64,000 bases of DNA from Scolanthus callimorphus (taxonomy: Eukaryota > Cnidaria > Anthozoa > Actiniaria > Edwardsiidae): contig CM066916.1 of assembly GCA_033964015.1 (NCBI GenBank), positions 16,160,501 through 16,224,500 of the forward strand, written 5' to 3'. Below the pieces are notes generated by a model. That model saw nothing but the letters and a program-made list of their open reading frames with translations, was not told where the DNA came from and ran no database searches. The translations under genes and the position numbers were made by a program. Shown one piece after another: positions 53,431-64,000 of the stretch. How positions within the stretch are numbered: position 1 is the stretch's first letter; every line of letters starts with the position of its first letter.

Positions 53431-54134
53431 ATTCAGGTTATAAGCTGTTATGCAAATTTTCAACCACGTTTTGCGAGTTTCCCGTCTGAGACGAGTTTCT
53501 CGCCTTGAATATGGTTCCCTGTTCTTCTGTGATCACGTGAAAACAATTTTTTTGAAGGAGAAAGTTTAGACAGATAACAAGCAAGTGCTTCTGAGCAGAA
53601 TTGACATAAAGTAGGAACTTTTTCTGACGAGAAACTCGTCTACGCGGCCACAGGCTTGCCTGAACATCAACATCGTCTCAGACGAGTTTTCCGTCGTAGT
53701 GTGAATACGGCTAATGAAAATGAATTGAATTATTTCTCTTGATAGCACAACAATTTATAGAAATGCTTGGTCTCCAGATATTTTGCCAGGCACCTGAGCT
53801 TGAAAAAGCTCCTCGAACTTTCGTCGTTGTCTCTGCCTTGAAAAATTCTCCGACGATCTTGCAGTCTGAGAGAAATGATCACACGATAAATTAGTTATGG
53901 GTTTCCACATGAAATATTCATATTGCCAGGCGCTTTCGAAAGCTCATTTTTATGCGAATCCATTCACGTGGGTAATGGCGCTTTCAAACATATCTTTTTT
54001 ACCGTCTGCCTTCGCTTAAAGACAAAATGAACCGTTTTCAATACCATCTTTACCACCATATCAGAGATTGACTTTACCTAAAAGTCTTGGCCCCTGTGTT
54101 GCTTTGTAATTATTTCTCGTACGCGTACAAATGC

Positions 54135-54562
54135 ATGGTCTCCGGGGCAGTGACCCGGGGGGGGTTCTCCCATGTAAGAGTGATAGGGGTGCTCGTCGGG
54201 ACATCGGAAAATATACCCTAAAAAATACCAGGACATAAAAATCCAACCCCTAAAAAATACCTTATAAAACAAAAAGACCCCTAAAAAATACCAACAATAA
54301 ACCTTTTTTGTTATTGTTTATTGTTTTTCATCTCAAAATAAGCTTAGTTTAGAGCTATAAATGAACAAAGAAAGAAAGAAGACGTTTTGCTTGGTTTGTG
54401 ACCCTGTCATTCATTTGCATACCCCTAAAAAATACCATTTATTAGTGAAAGCCACAATGTTTCTCCGATAACCCCTAAAAAATACCTGAGAGTCGATTTT
54501 GACCCCTAAAAATACGACGAGCACCCCTATCAGGTCGACATGTGAAGAACCCCCCCGGGGGC
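54135..54562. repeat. MITE with CCCGGGGGGGTTCT ends and 'CCCTAAAAAATACC' interior
   Basis: The left end (GACCCGGGGGGGGTTCTCCC, GATAGGGGTGCTCGTCG) and right end (CGACGAGCACCCCTATC, GAAGAACCCCCCCGGG) are inverted. The interior repeats CCCCTAAAAAATACC five times or more. Related motifs occur at 18820-18960 and 21440-23010. Confidence 0.65.
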
Positions 54563-54703
54563 AGTGACCAATTTTGATCCGCTCGATGGATTCCATTATT
54601 CGCAGCAGTTGAACCAGTTGTTGCCTTCTAAGACTAAACAGCCCTCGCAAGAATGAAGGAATCGAACTTATTTGGGAAGCAGAACTTATAAACACGGACA
54701 ATT

Positions 54704-54839
54704 ATGGGAATTTTAACAACCATGTGCTCGTTTATTGCTCGCCGACGAAGACGGAAAGGACTTTATATAGCCGTGTTGTCGTTGCTTTCAATAGCTGTAT
54801 TTCAATCAATTCGGAAAGACTTCGCATTTTACAAGGTGG
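54704..54839 (+). CDS. DUF229 gene exon 1: cytoplasmic tail and membrane anchor
   Basis: There are in-frame ATGs at 54704 and 54722, with a stop codon (TAA) upstream at 54689. It encodes MCSFIARRRRRKGLYIAVL, SLLSIAVFQSIRKDFAFYK. The strongest donor (AAG|GTGGGT, 54835) gives phase 0, while exon 2 needs phase 1. The GTGG|GTTAAA donor at 54839 would fit, or an exon is missing. Confidence 0.55.
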
Positions 54840-57800
54840 GTTAAACTATAGTATGGTAGATGTTGTAAAATAAGCTAGCCAAAGACGTTCAAGTAAAAAG
54901 AGAGTAGACGCCGCCGGTTGTTCCAAATCATTTAACACACGGCAGACCTGAACAGAGAAACAAGGAATTATCAAAATGTATACACGACCTTAGACCTTGG
55001 AGATATTTCGTGCAGACAATATGAAATATTCCAGCTCTTTGAAGAATCACCGTATTAGCTTGGTAATTTGTATTTCTCTATCACGCGAGTGTAACGCACG
55101 AAAACTTGATATCTTCACCTGGCCTGTGCTGCGATCACTCATGAGATTTTCAGCACTCGAAGATAAAATTCGTATCTATCTCCCTTGACTTAATTCGCCT
55201 TTCATTAGTAAAACCTGTTACGGTACTAGAGTAATGGCCGTTAGATAGCATGTTGACATAAACCACCCACGGTTATTTTCTATAGTCGTGCTCTGTAAAG
55301 AGTCACTGTTCAACAAAGACTTTCTTTCACTACGGCAACAGTTCAAATTTATAAACATTCTCGCAGCAGGCAAGAACTCTTTGTCTAGGTATTCAGGAGG
55401 TTTGGATATGGTATCCAGTTAAAACTTCACTGAAAATGAATAACAGTTGGATTTATTTGTTCTTTAACACATCTAAAGAGTTTTTTATTGGAAAGTACAG
55501 AATAATTATTGTTGTGCTTTCGAACACACGAGCACTCTTTCCATTGCCTATGCCACCTGTCAAGTTCACGGCTTCTCTAGTATCTTATTGGTCGAGGAGA
55601 TGTGGTCGAGAGTGTATCACGTGAACGTGAAGAAAATTGAATTTATACCTAGCGACAACGGGAATAACCAAACCGGAAGTCACGTGACTGAATGGGCGGC
55701 GAAAACGGCGGCACTGCTGGCCCCCCAATAATTTTATCGCTAATAAACTTTTCCGATATTTTTGTACTGTGCCTCCCCCCCTGAGGTTTCTGATTTGCAT
55801 GGCCACTCTTCTAGTGACCAAAAAGAAATATCAATATTTTGAGCAAAATTGAAAGATAATTTTGCGGAAAAAAAGGATGTTGGGAGAGGTGGTACTTTGA
55901 TCAGCAAAGAATGAAGTTTCTTTTGCAATTACTTTGCAAAACGAAAATGTTACTCAAACTTAAATATCTTATTCAATGCAATTAGAAAGAGAAGTTAAAG
56001 AACAGAGAAAAATACGAGAACTTTGAAAAAAGAGGAGAGTATTACGTTCATAATTTTTTTTCAAGTAAAGAATACAAATTTCCTCACACGGTTTTTTAGG
56101 TGTTGTCATCTAACGACAAAGAAAATTTGACGCCGATATCTTAAATTGTGCGAGGTCAGGAGCTTCGCGAAGGTGAAAATTTGACCTAAAATTCAAGTGC
56201 TAGAAAAAGCGTGCAAAGTTAATTAAAATACAGAAAATGATTGGCGGGCAATACAAAATAATGGGCTATTGAAGCCTAGGAAAGCAGTTGACGCGTCATT
56301 TGAGGTTTTAGAAATATACTTTAGGATTCTATTAACTGAATTCCAGGAAAAAAAGTCGTATTATGGATTTTTGATTATTCATTGTTCAAGATTTTAATGA
56401 AAATGCAAGGGTATAATCACTGCTGTGTTTTGTTATTCCTGCAGATAGAAACATGGACTTGCCAGGTATTGGCGATTTCGAGTGCGACAATTCAGAAGAG
56501 CCAGGGAAGTGCGTCTTTAAAACAGGACGATCTGTATCGATATCTCATAAATTTGCTTGTGTAAGAATGGGTTCCGAATGCAAAGGGATTGTGTTCAACT
56601 CCGGCAGAAAACGAATCACACTGAAGAACTCCTTAGGAGCTCGTCCGGTCTACTCCCCTGGATTGGAGCTATACGTCAAGGAAAAATTTATGTCGGCCAT
56701 GAACTTGACCGTGGAGAGTTGCGCCCCAGCCATTAAACAGGTAACTTGGTATCTGATCATTATTATACGACTGTTAAGTCATTTTACAATCAAAAGTCAA
56801 ACCTGAGTGCGACTTGAAACTCTATAGTGAAACTTGAAAAGAAAATTGTTGTATAAAAATACATCTTAGCTATGATTTTTTTTTCATGTAATACGGGCGG
56901 ACATTTTACTCGTTCGCATTTGTCCTCCGCAACGCCCGCAACTCGTAAAGTACCCGCGCGTATACAATGAAAAAATCTACAGTGTAATAACATATATTTA
57001 CGCAGCCCAAGGAAGGCTGCACGAGCCCGCTGCTCTGAGGTCGCTGCTGTGATGGTCGCCATAAATTATCGTTTTTGTACTCTATGCTCTCCAAAGTTTT
57101 AATATTAGTAATGTAGTTGATGTTCTTGGGCGTAAATATGTTTTGGGTCCAACAAATACACTTTTTATCCAAAGGAAGAGGGACCCTCATCGTTTTTTGA
57201 TAAACGTTCCGGTATGGCGTGCAACTTGCCCAAGCTAGATCCCTTTGACAAAACTGTGATGTCGCTGATTGAAGATAAAGGGCCTCTTGAGTGTCCCAAT
57301 AAACTCGTCACAAGATTGGAGAATGGCGTTCTTATCTTTGATCCCCAAGGTAAGGGAAACTTTCGCTATTGTGTCACTTTATCGTAGGGTGAACACTAGC
57401 GATTCTCACCAAAACCTGCCGTAAGGTAGTTGAGTGTACCAAGGAAGAGGAGCAAGACTAAGCTCTTGGGTGACCTCCCATTTACTAACATGAAAAATGC
57501 AAGAGCCATACTTTTGTATGTATATAATATTTACATTTAAGCAATAAAAGTACTTTCCGCGTGCTCTCTGCTTTCTTACAAACACGAGGGGGATGTTTAT
57601 CAGTTCGACCAACATTCCCCGAGTGTTTGTAAGAAACCAGAGAGCACGCAGAAAGTATTTTTATTGCTTTTAGAAAATAACATACACACGCGCGACAGCG
57701 TTGCGTGACAATCGTGTTTCTCAGGTCTCTAATACAAACACGCTTTTAAAACCAATCAAGAATGCGCACATTCACAATACAACATAGGTGTTATTTTCTA

Positions 57801-60800
57801 AATAACTTTTAGACACTATAATTATAGACATTATAAATTATTTAACAATTATTCCTCGAGCCCGAATGAAATATTTAACTACTAGTATATTAAATATTAT
57901 TATATTTATAAGCTTAGTTAGCTAGTCCAAGATGAAGAGCCACTCTGTGGATATATGCTGGGCTTTTTCCATTTTTATCATTATTATTAGAGGTTTCAAG
58001 CTAACTCACGTCATGCGAAAACCGAATTCAATAATTATTTTATTATACATTTTAAAGAAGACGGATTGATACAATGGCAAATAACTTTATTCAAAATATT
58101 ATTCATTTGCAAATTAGGCCGGAAGACCCCTTTTGGGACAGGGTTCCCACGTTTTCCGGCTTTCAAGGACGTCCTTTTCAAGGACGTTTCGAAAACTTTA
58201 ATGACCTTTCATAATGAAAAATGCGGGTTTTCGCGCACGATAAGAGCAACATGGGTATCCCTTAATTCAAAATTTTACAAGAAACATACCCAACATCTTG
58301 TAAATATTTCTTCAGGAAATATTTCCATGAGTTTAATGACTTTGATGGGCTTTTGTAAAAATTCCAGGCCTGGAAAAGGACATTTCCAAAATCCATGACT
58401 TTCCAGGTTTTCAAGGACCCGTGGGAACCCTGTGGGTAGGAGACCTAATAAAGTTGTTGTAGTTGTAGTTTGTAGCTTTGTTCAATTAAAAATGCAAACA
58501 CGGACGAGGGGCTTGGGAACGACCGATTTTGAATTTGGCATGCTAAATGCGTAATCTCTCGCCTCCAAGTTACGTAAAATTGCAAATCTATAGTAGATGA
58601 TACAACGCTGTAAAATTCTCTCACTCTCCTTTCCCACCAGACAGCCATGTTCAAGAAGTGACCTACCAGACAATCGTCCGCAAGGATGGCGATTTCGGAC
58701 ACGGCGTTGGTCGAGAGGGCAAGTTGACGCGATCAGATAACACAGTCGTACTGAATCATGATGCTGTGCGAGTGATTTTTAGAAACGACAAGGGAGAGAG
58801 ACAGACGGACTTCCATATCGAGGTCTCACCGCTATCTGGTATGTACATTAAACACCGGACACTTATTGTACTTGACGCCACAAATGTTACTTTTATCGCA
58901 TTTTCAATAGCCTGCTTGCAGGCGGTACTGGGTGTTTTTATCGCGGAAAACCCGGTCCGTTCGATGATCGGACGCCATCTTGGAATTGCGCTCGCCCTCG
59001 GGACCGCGCGCCTCAAAATTCCAAGATGGCGTCCGATCATCGACCGGACCGGGTACCGCCTGCAAGCAGGCTACATTTTCAAATGCGATTTCGTTAGTAA
59101 TGCACGGCTAGGCTCGGCAGATCATAGCACTAATTGTCAATTTCATTGTAATTCGCCATTTAAAGATGTATTAATCAAGCTATTATTATTATAGACATTT
59201 TTAAGAGCCTCTGTCAGCCGCCGTGTTGTCAGCCTAGAAACATACCGAGACAGAGAAAGCATCCGTTTCCATCCGGCGGCTGATTTGAGGAACAATTTCC
59301 AATAAATATGGTACATCAAAATCAGTTTGGAACTTTTTAGCAGCCAAATGATTATTTCGATATTTCTAATATCTTCTAATATCGAATGAAAACAATATCT
59401 ATTTTCTCAGTATTTAGTTTTTTCTTTGCCATCGTTCCCCTCCTATTCACCAACAAATAATGGATCTCTTATTTCCTTTTCAAAAGCCTGCAAAAGATTA
59501 AACTATTTACTACTATTTATTTACTATTTATTTACTACTTATTTAGTAGTTATTTAGTAGTTATTTACTATTTATTTACTATTTATTTACTATTTATTTA
59601 CTATTTATTTACTACTTATTTACTACTTATTTATCATCCCATTTGAGTTCGTCAGCCAATCAGGAACGAGATCTACTGTCCTGATATTCTACGGTATCGG
59701 GTCACTAACCTGACAGTTCATCTAAAACTCTATTGTAAAAGACTTGAAAAATAGTTAAAACATCATTTAATTTAGTAGAATAATTAGAATAAATATAGTC
59801 TGGAGTTCGCGACGGCAAAAAAAACACAAAATGGTTTTCTGTCGCGACGGCAAAATGAACTTCGTCTTTACAAAAACGCAATCGTTTTTAGCTGAGGACA
59901 CATAAGTTTTCTTAATAATGGATGTTTAGGTGGGATGATAAATAAATTGCGTCTCGCCAAAATATGAACCACGGCTCGACCAAACTCGCCTGATATTTTG
60001 CCGAATCAAACCAAATTTGCCCGATTATATATAATTACTATTTATTAACTATTTATGTGCTATTTATAAAACGAGCTGGAGTGTTTATATCAACCGATAA
60101 AAGAATGCTTTCACTTCTGAAATTTATATTACAAGATGTAATGCGGAAATTTATAACTTGAATATAACTTGTTTTATAAATCACTTCTGAAATTTATATT
60201 ACAACATGTAATGCGGAAATTTATAACTTGAATTAGTCACTAGGCGCTATACACAGTGTACGCCGTTATGAAGTCGACAAAGGAACTAGTCATCTAATTC
60301 GACAGAGTTTGACGCATTCTTTTTATTCAAAGACTAGGAAACTGTAAGAATTCATTAAAACAATTTTCTCAAACAAAATGAAATGTAGTCATAAAAAATT
60401 CGACACCCACAGTGTATGGCTAGTGTGACGTAGACGCCAAGGATGCGCAGATACAGAACCAAACATGCGCAGATACAGAATAAGCATCCCACATGGATTA
60501 GAGTGTCTTTATCGTAGTTATAAACACGGCACGTGACCAATATAGGGTTCTCCCATTGGTCACAGACCCTATGAACTATACATGAATTTTAGAATTACTA
60601 TTTATGTGGTATTTATTTACTATTGATTTACTATTTATTCAGGCTTGAGTAATCGTGGAGATAAGAAGCCTAAGATTCCGGTCAACATCATGATCATCGC
60701 ATTCGACTCGACCTCGCAGTCCCATTTCTTACGAAAACTTCCCAAGGTAAAGGCGTGGCTGGATAAGGAGCTCGACACGTTTACGTACAAGGGGTTTAGC

Positions 60801-63800
60801 ACGGTGGGTGACGGGACCACACCCTCAATGATTGGGCTGCTCACTGGACAGTTAGAGGAAGAACTCCCGGAGACAAGACGATCAAGGTGTGTTAGTTGTA
60901 GCTTGTAGCTATTACTCTTAATGTAGGTGCGCAAGAAATTCTAAGAAACGACAAGGCATATGAGAATCTGGTTAAAATATTAGCCTTTTGCTTTCTTAGA
61001 AGCTAATGAATACGGTAACATACGGGCGGATTTAGAGGGGGGCCTAGTTGACTGTGGCCCCCCTTTTTTCTGAAAATGTTTCCATACATTTACTTTATCT
61101 GCTAATGAAAATGCTCAATTTCGTCTCATTTAGTTTCAATGTCCGGTCCCCAGACAAACTCCCGAAAATCGCTACAAACGATAGTTTCCGTGAATTTCTC
61201 TCGACTGTACACAAACGTGGACTTATGATCTCAATAATTATTTTCATCAAGTGAAACTTTTATGGGACTTTTCTGTGCAGAGATCTATACTTGAAAGTTT
61301 GATTGATGGTAGCAAATTGCCGGCGGGCGCTTGTAATGCTGCAGTGTCTTAGACCGATAGTGAAAGCATGTAGGAGGAGCGTTGAGTTGAGTGCATATCC
61401 TAAGTTCAAGGTTCAAGGCGCAACTGTAGTATATTTGTTAAGTTCGATCCCCTGAGATGGTCTGTTTTCCTTGAGATGCAGTATTCACGTCTCCTTGGCG
61501 TCGATGAGCGTGAAGGTTTGCATCTTTGACCTTCAAAGGCCTACTGCGAGATGACGTCATATCAGTTAAGATGGCGACCTCCTGATGACACACTGTACTG
61601 TGGATTGATATATTATGGAGTAGGAAGGGCTAATACATTGTTAGGAGGCCGCCATTTTTGTTATGACGTCATCTCGCAATAGGTCTATTTGCATTTAGTA
61701 TAATTACTCAAGCGATTCCGCGCGGTGATTGGTCGAGACGTTCGGAATATTTGTTAAAGATTCTTACCAGCTGATCTCACTTCACGGTATGCAAGGGATT
61801 GTTTGCCAAAATGAAACGTTCTTACGTCCAGCAAAAGATACCCACACTTTCGCAGTTTTTGAAAACACTTGAATCAAGACAAACCAAGTTTACATTTGAT
61901 GTAAGGCAAGATTTTCTGAGAAATAGAAACGTTTTTATGCTCAATACTTTTTAGAATCTGTTTGGAACGCTTGGAAATCCTTGGAAATTAGCCTTCTGAT
62001 TGGCTAATTGGAATGCAAGGAATAAGCTGATAAGCTTTATCTCGTTTTTTTTCCAACTCTTTTCTCGGTGTTTGGAAATCCCGATGAAACACGCTGTCTC
62101 GTGTTTGATATCTTGCTTCACGCGTTGTCTCGTGTTTAATATCTTACTTCACGCGTTGTCTCGTTTTGATATATTACTTCACGCGTTGTCTCGTGTTTGA
62201 TATATTACTTCGCGCCTTGTCTCGTGTTTGATATATTACTTCACGCGTTGTCTCGTGTTTGATATCTTACTTCACGCGTTGTCTCGTTTTGATCTTACTT
62301 CACGCGTTGTCTCATGTTTGATATATTACTTCACGCCTTGTCTCGTGTTTGATATATTACTTCACGCCTTGTCTCGTGTTTGATATATTACTTCACGCGC
62401 TGTCTCGTGTTTGATATATTACTTCACGCGTTGTCTCGTGTTTGATACATTACGTCACGCGTTGTATACTTGCTCTATATAATGGCTCCAAGGAATAATT
62501 TGATTCGCGCTTGTTTTCCACAGGGGAGGGGTTCATGTAGATGTTTGGCCGTTTGTCTTCAGCAAGCTTCATGAACATGGTTACGTGACAGAGTGGTCCG
62601 AAGACCAGGCCAAGTACGGGACCTTCCAGTATCGCCTAAAAGGATTCAAGGAAACTCCCGTAGATCATTTCTTGAGAAATTTCTGGGTCGCCGTTAACGC
62701 GCATGTTGGAAATGCTGGAAGCTGGTGTGTAGGGGCTGAACCCGCCTACAAAAAACGCTTCGGGTATATGAAAAGTTTCTACAAGAACTATCCAGATATA
62801 AAAAAATTTCTCTAGAATTTTTCAGCATAGGCCACGATGATATCAACGACCTGGGATATGTAGAGAATGATTTCGTGGCGTTTTTATCTCATATGAAAAG
62901 AGAAGGACACTTTGATAATACGATGTTAATTGTTATGGGTGATCACGGAATACGGTACGGGCCTATACGGAGTACTATAATTGGTAAATTAGAAGAAAGG
63001 CTTCCTTATCTGTCAATCTCAGTACCTCATGGTTTTAAGAAGAAACATCCCGAGATTATAAAAGCACTTCAACTGAATACCGAGCGTCTAACGTCGCCTT
63101 TTGATCTGCACGCGACAATTCAACACATTCTACAATACCCCGAGCTTCCACAAGTACACGTGGGACAAAGTTTGCTTGTTGAAGTTCCCAAATCTAGGAC
63201 GTGTAAGCTTGCTGGGATACCTGCGCATTATTGCACGTGTATGGACTGGAAACAAGTGAGCACGGAACACCATCACGTGCAAAAGTTGGGTAAGGCCGCT
63301 GTGCAGTACATCAACGACAAGATTATTCATGAGGGTCTAACAAATACATGTGCCATGCTAGGGTTCAATGGAATCCATAACGCCATACATATGTCGCCTA
63401 GCAACGAAGTACAAACATTTAAAGGGAGTGACGACAGCTATTTCCGCGTGATCTTCAAGGGCGTCAAACCTAAAGGTAAGCGTTAGTTATAGCAGTAGCT
63501 TAATAGGGAGGGAGGAAAGAAGAGATGAAGAGAGAAGAAAGAGGGCAGGCAAGAAATGGGCGAGGGAGCGTTGGCAGATAAAACGTAGGTAGGGAAGAGG
63601 AAAAAGGGAGAAAGAGAGAGAAAAGGGAAGCAGGCAGGAAAGAGGCAAGCAAAGGTGGGCGTTAAAGCGGAGGGTGCGAAGGAAGGCAAACCTGTGACAA
63701 AAGAACTCTTACAACCATTCAAGGAATATATGAGAGCTGGATTATGCAGCCACTTGATTTGTTTCTTTGCATGAGAAGCTAACTTTCCTTCTTCTTTAGG

Positions 63801-63993
63801 AATGTGTCATTATCAAATCCAGTTGTACACCTCACCTAACAAGGGCATTTTTGAGGTGACCGGTCACGTGACCAGCTCAGTGCCTCACGTCAACCCCCAG
63901 ATGAGTCGACTGGACGCGTACGGAGATCAGCCGAAATGCATCATGGACTCGCATCCGCACATGCGAGAGGTGTGTTACTGCTTGAAGAGATGA
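54704..63993 (+). CDS. DUF229 sulfatase-like type II membrane protein (gene model)
   Basis: This plus-strand gene has seven exons: 54704-54835 or 54839, 56445-56740, 57181-57349, 58641-58838, 60643-60886, 62524-63475 and 63800-63993. It predicts about 730 residues. The N-terminus has a short tail with RRRRRK and one hydrophobic segment (GLYIAVLSLLSIAVF), the pattern of a signal-anchor with the catalytic part in the lumen or outside. CNLPKLDPFD marks the start of the conserved region. The DUF229 core belongs to the alkaline phosphatase/sulfatase superfamily: IIAFDSTS carries the predicted metal Asp and nucleophile region, then GDGTTPSMIGLLTG, EELPETR, and VMGDHGIRYG with the second metal-binding Asp/His pair. 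A Cys-rich tail (KCIMDSH, VCYCLKR) closes the protein. The substrate is unknown. Exon 6 lacks one base. Junctions 2-7 are phase-consistent. Confidence 0.85.
54840..56444 (+). other. DUF229 intron 1, no other feature recognised
   Basis: This is AT-rich intronic sequence. CACGTGA-type motifs occur near 55617 and 55680. No second gene or clear element was seen. Confidence 0.4.
56445..56740 (+). CDS. DUF229 gene exon 2: Cys-rich stem region
   Basis: The acceptor is TTATTCCTGCAG and the donor is AACAG|GTAACT. It encodes GDFECDN, CVFKTGRSVSISHKFACV, ECKGIVFNSG and an ELYVKEKFMSAMNLTVESC end. It has six cysteines and an N-glycosylation-type NLT, consistent with an extracellular stem. Confidence 0.75.
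57181..57349 (+). CDS. DUF229 gene exon 3: start of conserved region
   Basis: It encodes FFDKRSGMACNLPKLDPFDK, LIEDKGPLECPNK. C.LPKLDPFD is the recognised opening of DUF229 proteins. The acceptor (AAGGAAGAG) has a modest pyrimidine tract; the donor is CAAG|GTAAGG. Phases fit exons 2 and 4. Confidence 0.8.
57540..57672. repeat. Foldback element in DUF229 intron 3
   Basis: AGCAATAAAAGTACTTTCCG, CGTGCTCTCTG at the left pairs with CAGAGAGCACG, CAGAAAGTATTTTTATTGCT at the right around a loop of about 50 bp. Non-coding. Confidence 0.7.
58139..58433. repeat. MITE 'CAGGGTTCCCACG', copy 2
   Basis: The ends CAGGGTTCCCACGTTTTCCG and GACCCGTGGGAACCCTG are inverted. The interior matches 17048-17300 with small indels. 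It is intronic in the DUF229 gene. Confidence 0.75.
58641..58838 (+). CDS. DUF229 gene exon 4
   Basis: The acceptor is CTTTCCCACCAG and the donor is TCTG|GTATGT. It encodes HVQEVTYQTIVRKDGDFGHG, then NTVVLNHDAVRVIFRND and ERQTDFHIEVSPL. Beta-rich sequence precedes the catalytic domain. Phases match both sides. Confidence 0.85.
58911..59072. repeat. Foldback element with GCCTGCTTGCAGGCGGTAC ends
   Basis: GCCTGCTTGCAGGCGGTAC and AAAACCCGGTCCG at the left, and CGGACCGGGTACCGCCTGCAAGCAGGC at the right, form the arms, with ATGATCGGACGCCATCTTGG inverted inside them. It is intronic in the DUF229 gene. Confidence 0.75.
59500..59645. repeat. Microsatellite-like TATTTACTATTTATTTACTA tract
   Basis: Short ATTTACT(A)(T) units repeat for about 130 bp in DUF229 intron 4. 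Isolated ATTTACTATTTA motifs recur at 60030-60060 and 60595-60640, up to the exon 5 acceptor. Confidence 0.75.
60643..60886 (+). CDS. DUF229 gene exon 5: first metal/nucleophile motif
   Basis: It encodes KIPVNIMIIAFDSTSQSHFL, RKLPKVKAWLDKELDTFTYK, GDGTTPSMIGLLTGQ and EEELPETR. AFDSTS supplies the predicted metal-binding Asp and the Ser/Thr of the superfamily. The acceptor is TATTTATTCAG and the donor is TCAAG|GTGTG. Confidence 0.9.
61540..61690. repeat. Palindromic MITE with GACGTCAT arms
   Basis: CTACTGCGAGATGACGTCAT, AAGATGGCGACCTCCT at the left pairs with AGGAGGCCGCCATTTT, ATGACGTCATCTCGCAATAG at the right. Non-coding, in DUF229 intron 5. Confidence 0.7.
62093..62470. repeat. 31-bp tandem repeat, about 12 copies
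   Basis: Units of TTGTCTCGTGTTTGATATAT, TACTTCACGCG are repeated with small substitutions and a few shortened copies. The array ends about 50 bp before the acceptor of DUF229 exon 6. Confidence 0.9.
62524..63475 (+). CDS. DUF229 gene exon 6: catalytic core, one base short
   Basis: It encodes GGVHVDVWPFVFSKLHEHGY, DHFLRNFWV and FYKNYPDIKK. The frame then changes at an A7 run (62800-62806), after which it reads FFSIGHDDINDLGYVENDF, IVMGDHGIRYG, SPFDLHATIQHIL and on to KGVKPKG. An eighth A restores both the frame and the exon length demanded by phase. GDHG is a metal-binding motif. The exon ends AAAG|GTAAGC. Confidence 0.85.
63476..63799 (+). other. DUF229 intron 6 with purine-rich tract
   Basis: From about 63505 to 63690 the plus strand is almost pure G/A (GGGAGGGAGGAAAGAAGAG and similar). 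No other feature was seen. Confidence 0.6.
63800..63993 (+). CDS. DUF229 gene terminal exon
   Basis: The acceptor is CTTCTTTAG. It encodes MCHYQIQLYTSPNKGIFEVT, PQMSRLDAYGDQPKCIMDSH and REVCYCLKR before TGA (63991-63993). A YG.Q..C......R..CYC tail is usual for DUF229 proteins, so the C-terminus is complete. Confidence 0.9.
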
Positions 63994-64000
63994 AAGATGA

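Overview
This window is eukaryotic: genes are split into short exons with GT-AG introns, and intergenic and intronic space is full of transposable elements. The protein families (PAN-like plus fibrinogen-domain lectin, astacin, MAM, trypsin, sulfatase-like DUF229, TCFL5-like bHLH) and the many AT-rich inverted-repeat MITEs suggest an anthozoan cnidarian (stony coral or sea anemone). That assignment is inference from gene content. The exon models below were built by hand from splice signals and were checked for phase: exon lengths and codon phases agree across nearly every junction.

Layout. (1) 2.8-18.3 kb, minus strand: a TCFL5/SOHLH-like bHLH transcription factor gene, with two unplaced candidate coding exons further upstream at 23.1 and 24.1 kb. 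Its last intron (about 8.9 kb) holds a complete fibrinogen-related gene on the opposite strand (8.3-10.8 kb) and a large 71-bp tandem array. Every unit of that array carries a copy of the bHLH terminal exon's 3' splice site and its first codons. (2) 18.3-28.5 kb: mostly DNA-transposon remnants and foldback elements, including a nested pair with clear target-site duplications. (3) 28.6-48.3 kb, minus strand: a roughly 20-kb locus whose exons join in phase as signal peptide, propeptide, astacin, linker, MAM, linker, MAM, linker, trypsin. This would be one secreted polypeptide with two unrelated protease domains. An intact-ORF CR1/L2-type LINE lies in one of its introns and a 1.7-kb foldback element abuts one linker exon. 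(4) 51.8-53.2 kb: a 1.2-kb near-perfect palindrome that has inverted and duplicated the 5' half of a small two-exon gene. (5) 54.7-64.0 kb, plus strand: a complete seven-exon DUF229 gene predicted to be anchored in the membrane by an N-terminal arginine-rich tail and one hydrophobic segment.

A recurring anomaly is one missing base in an otherwise well-supported exon, usually in or beside a homopolymer (bHLH exon, fibrinogen gene exon 1, trypsin exon, DUF229 exon 6). The simplest reading is sequencing or assembly indels. The protease locus also has an in-frame TGA, a one-base insertion and a missing splice acceptor, so real decay of that gene cannot be excluded. No convincing tRNA or rRNA gene and no CRISPR array was found.
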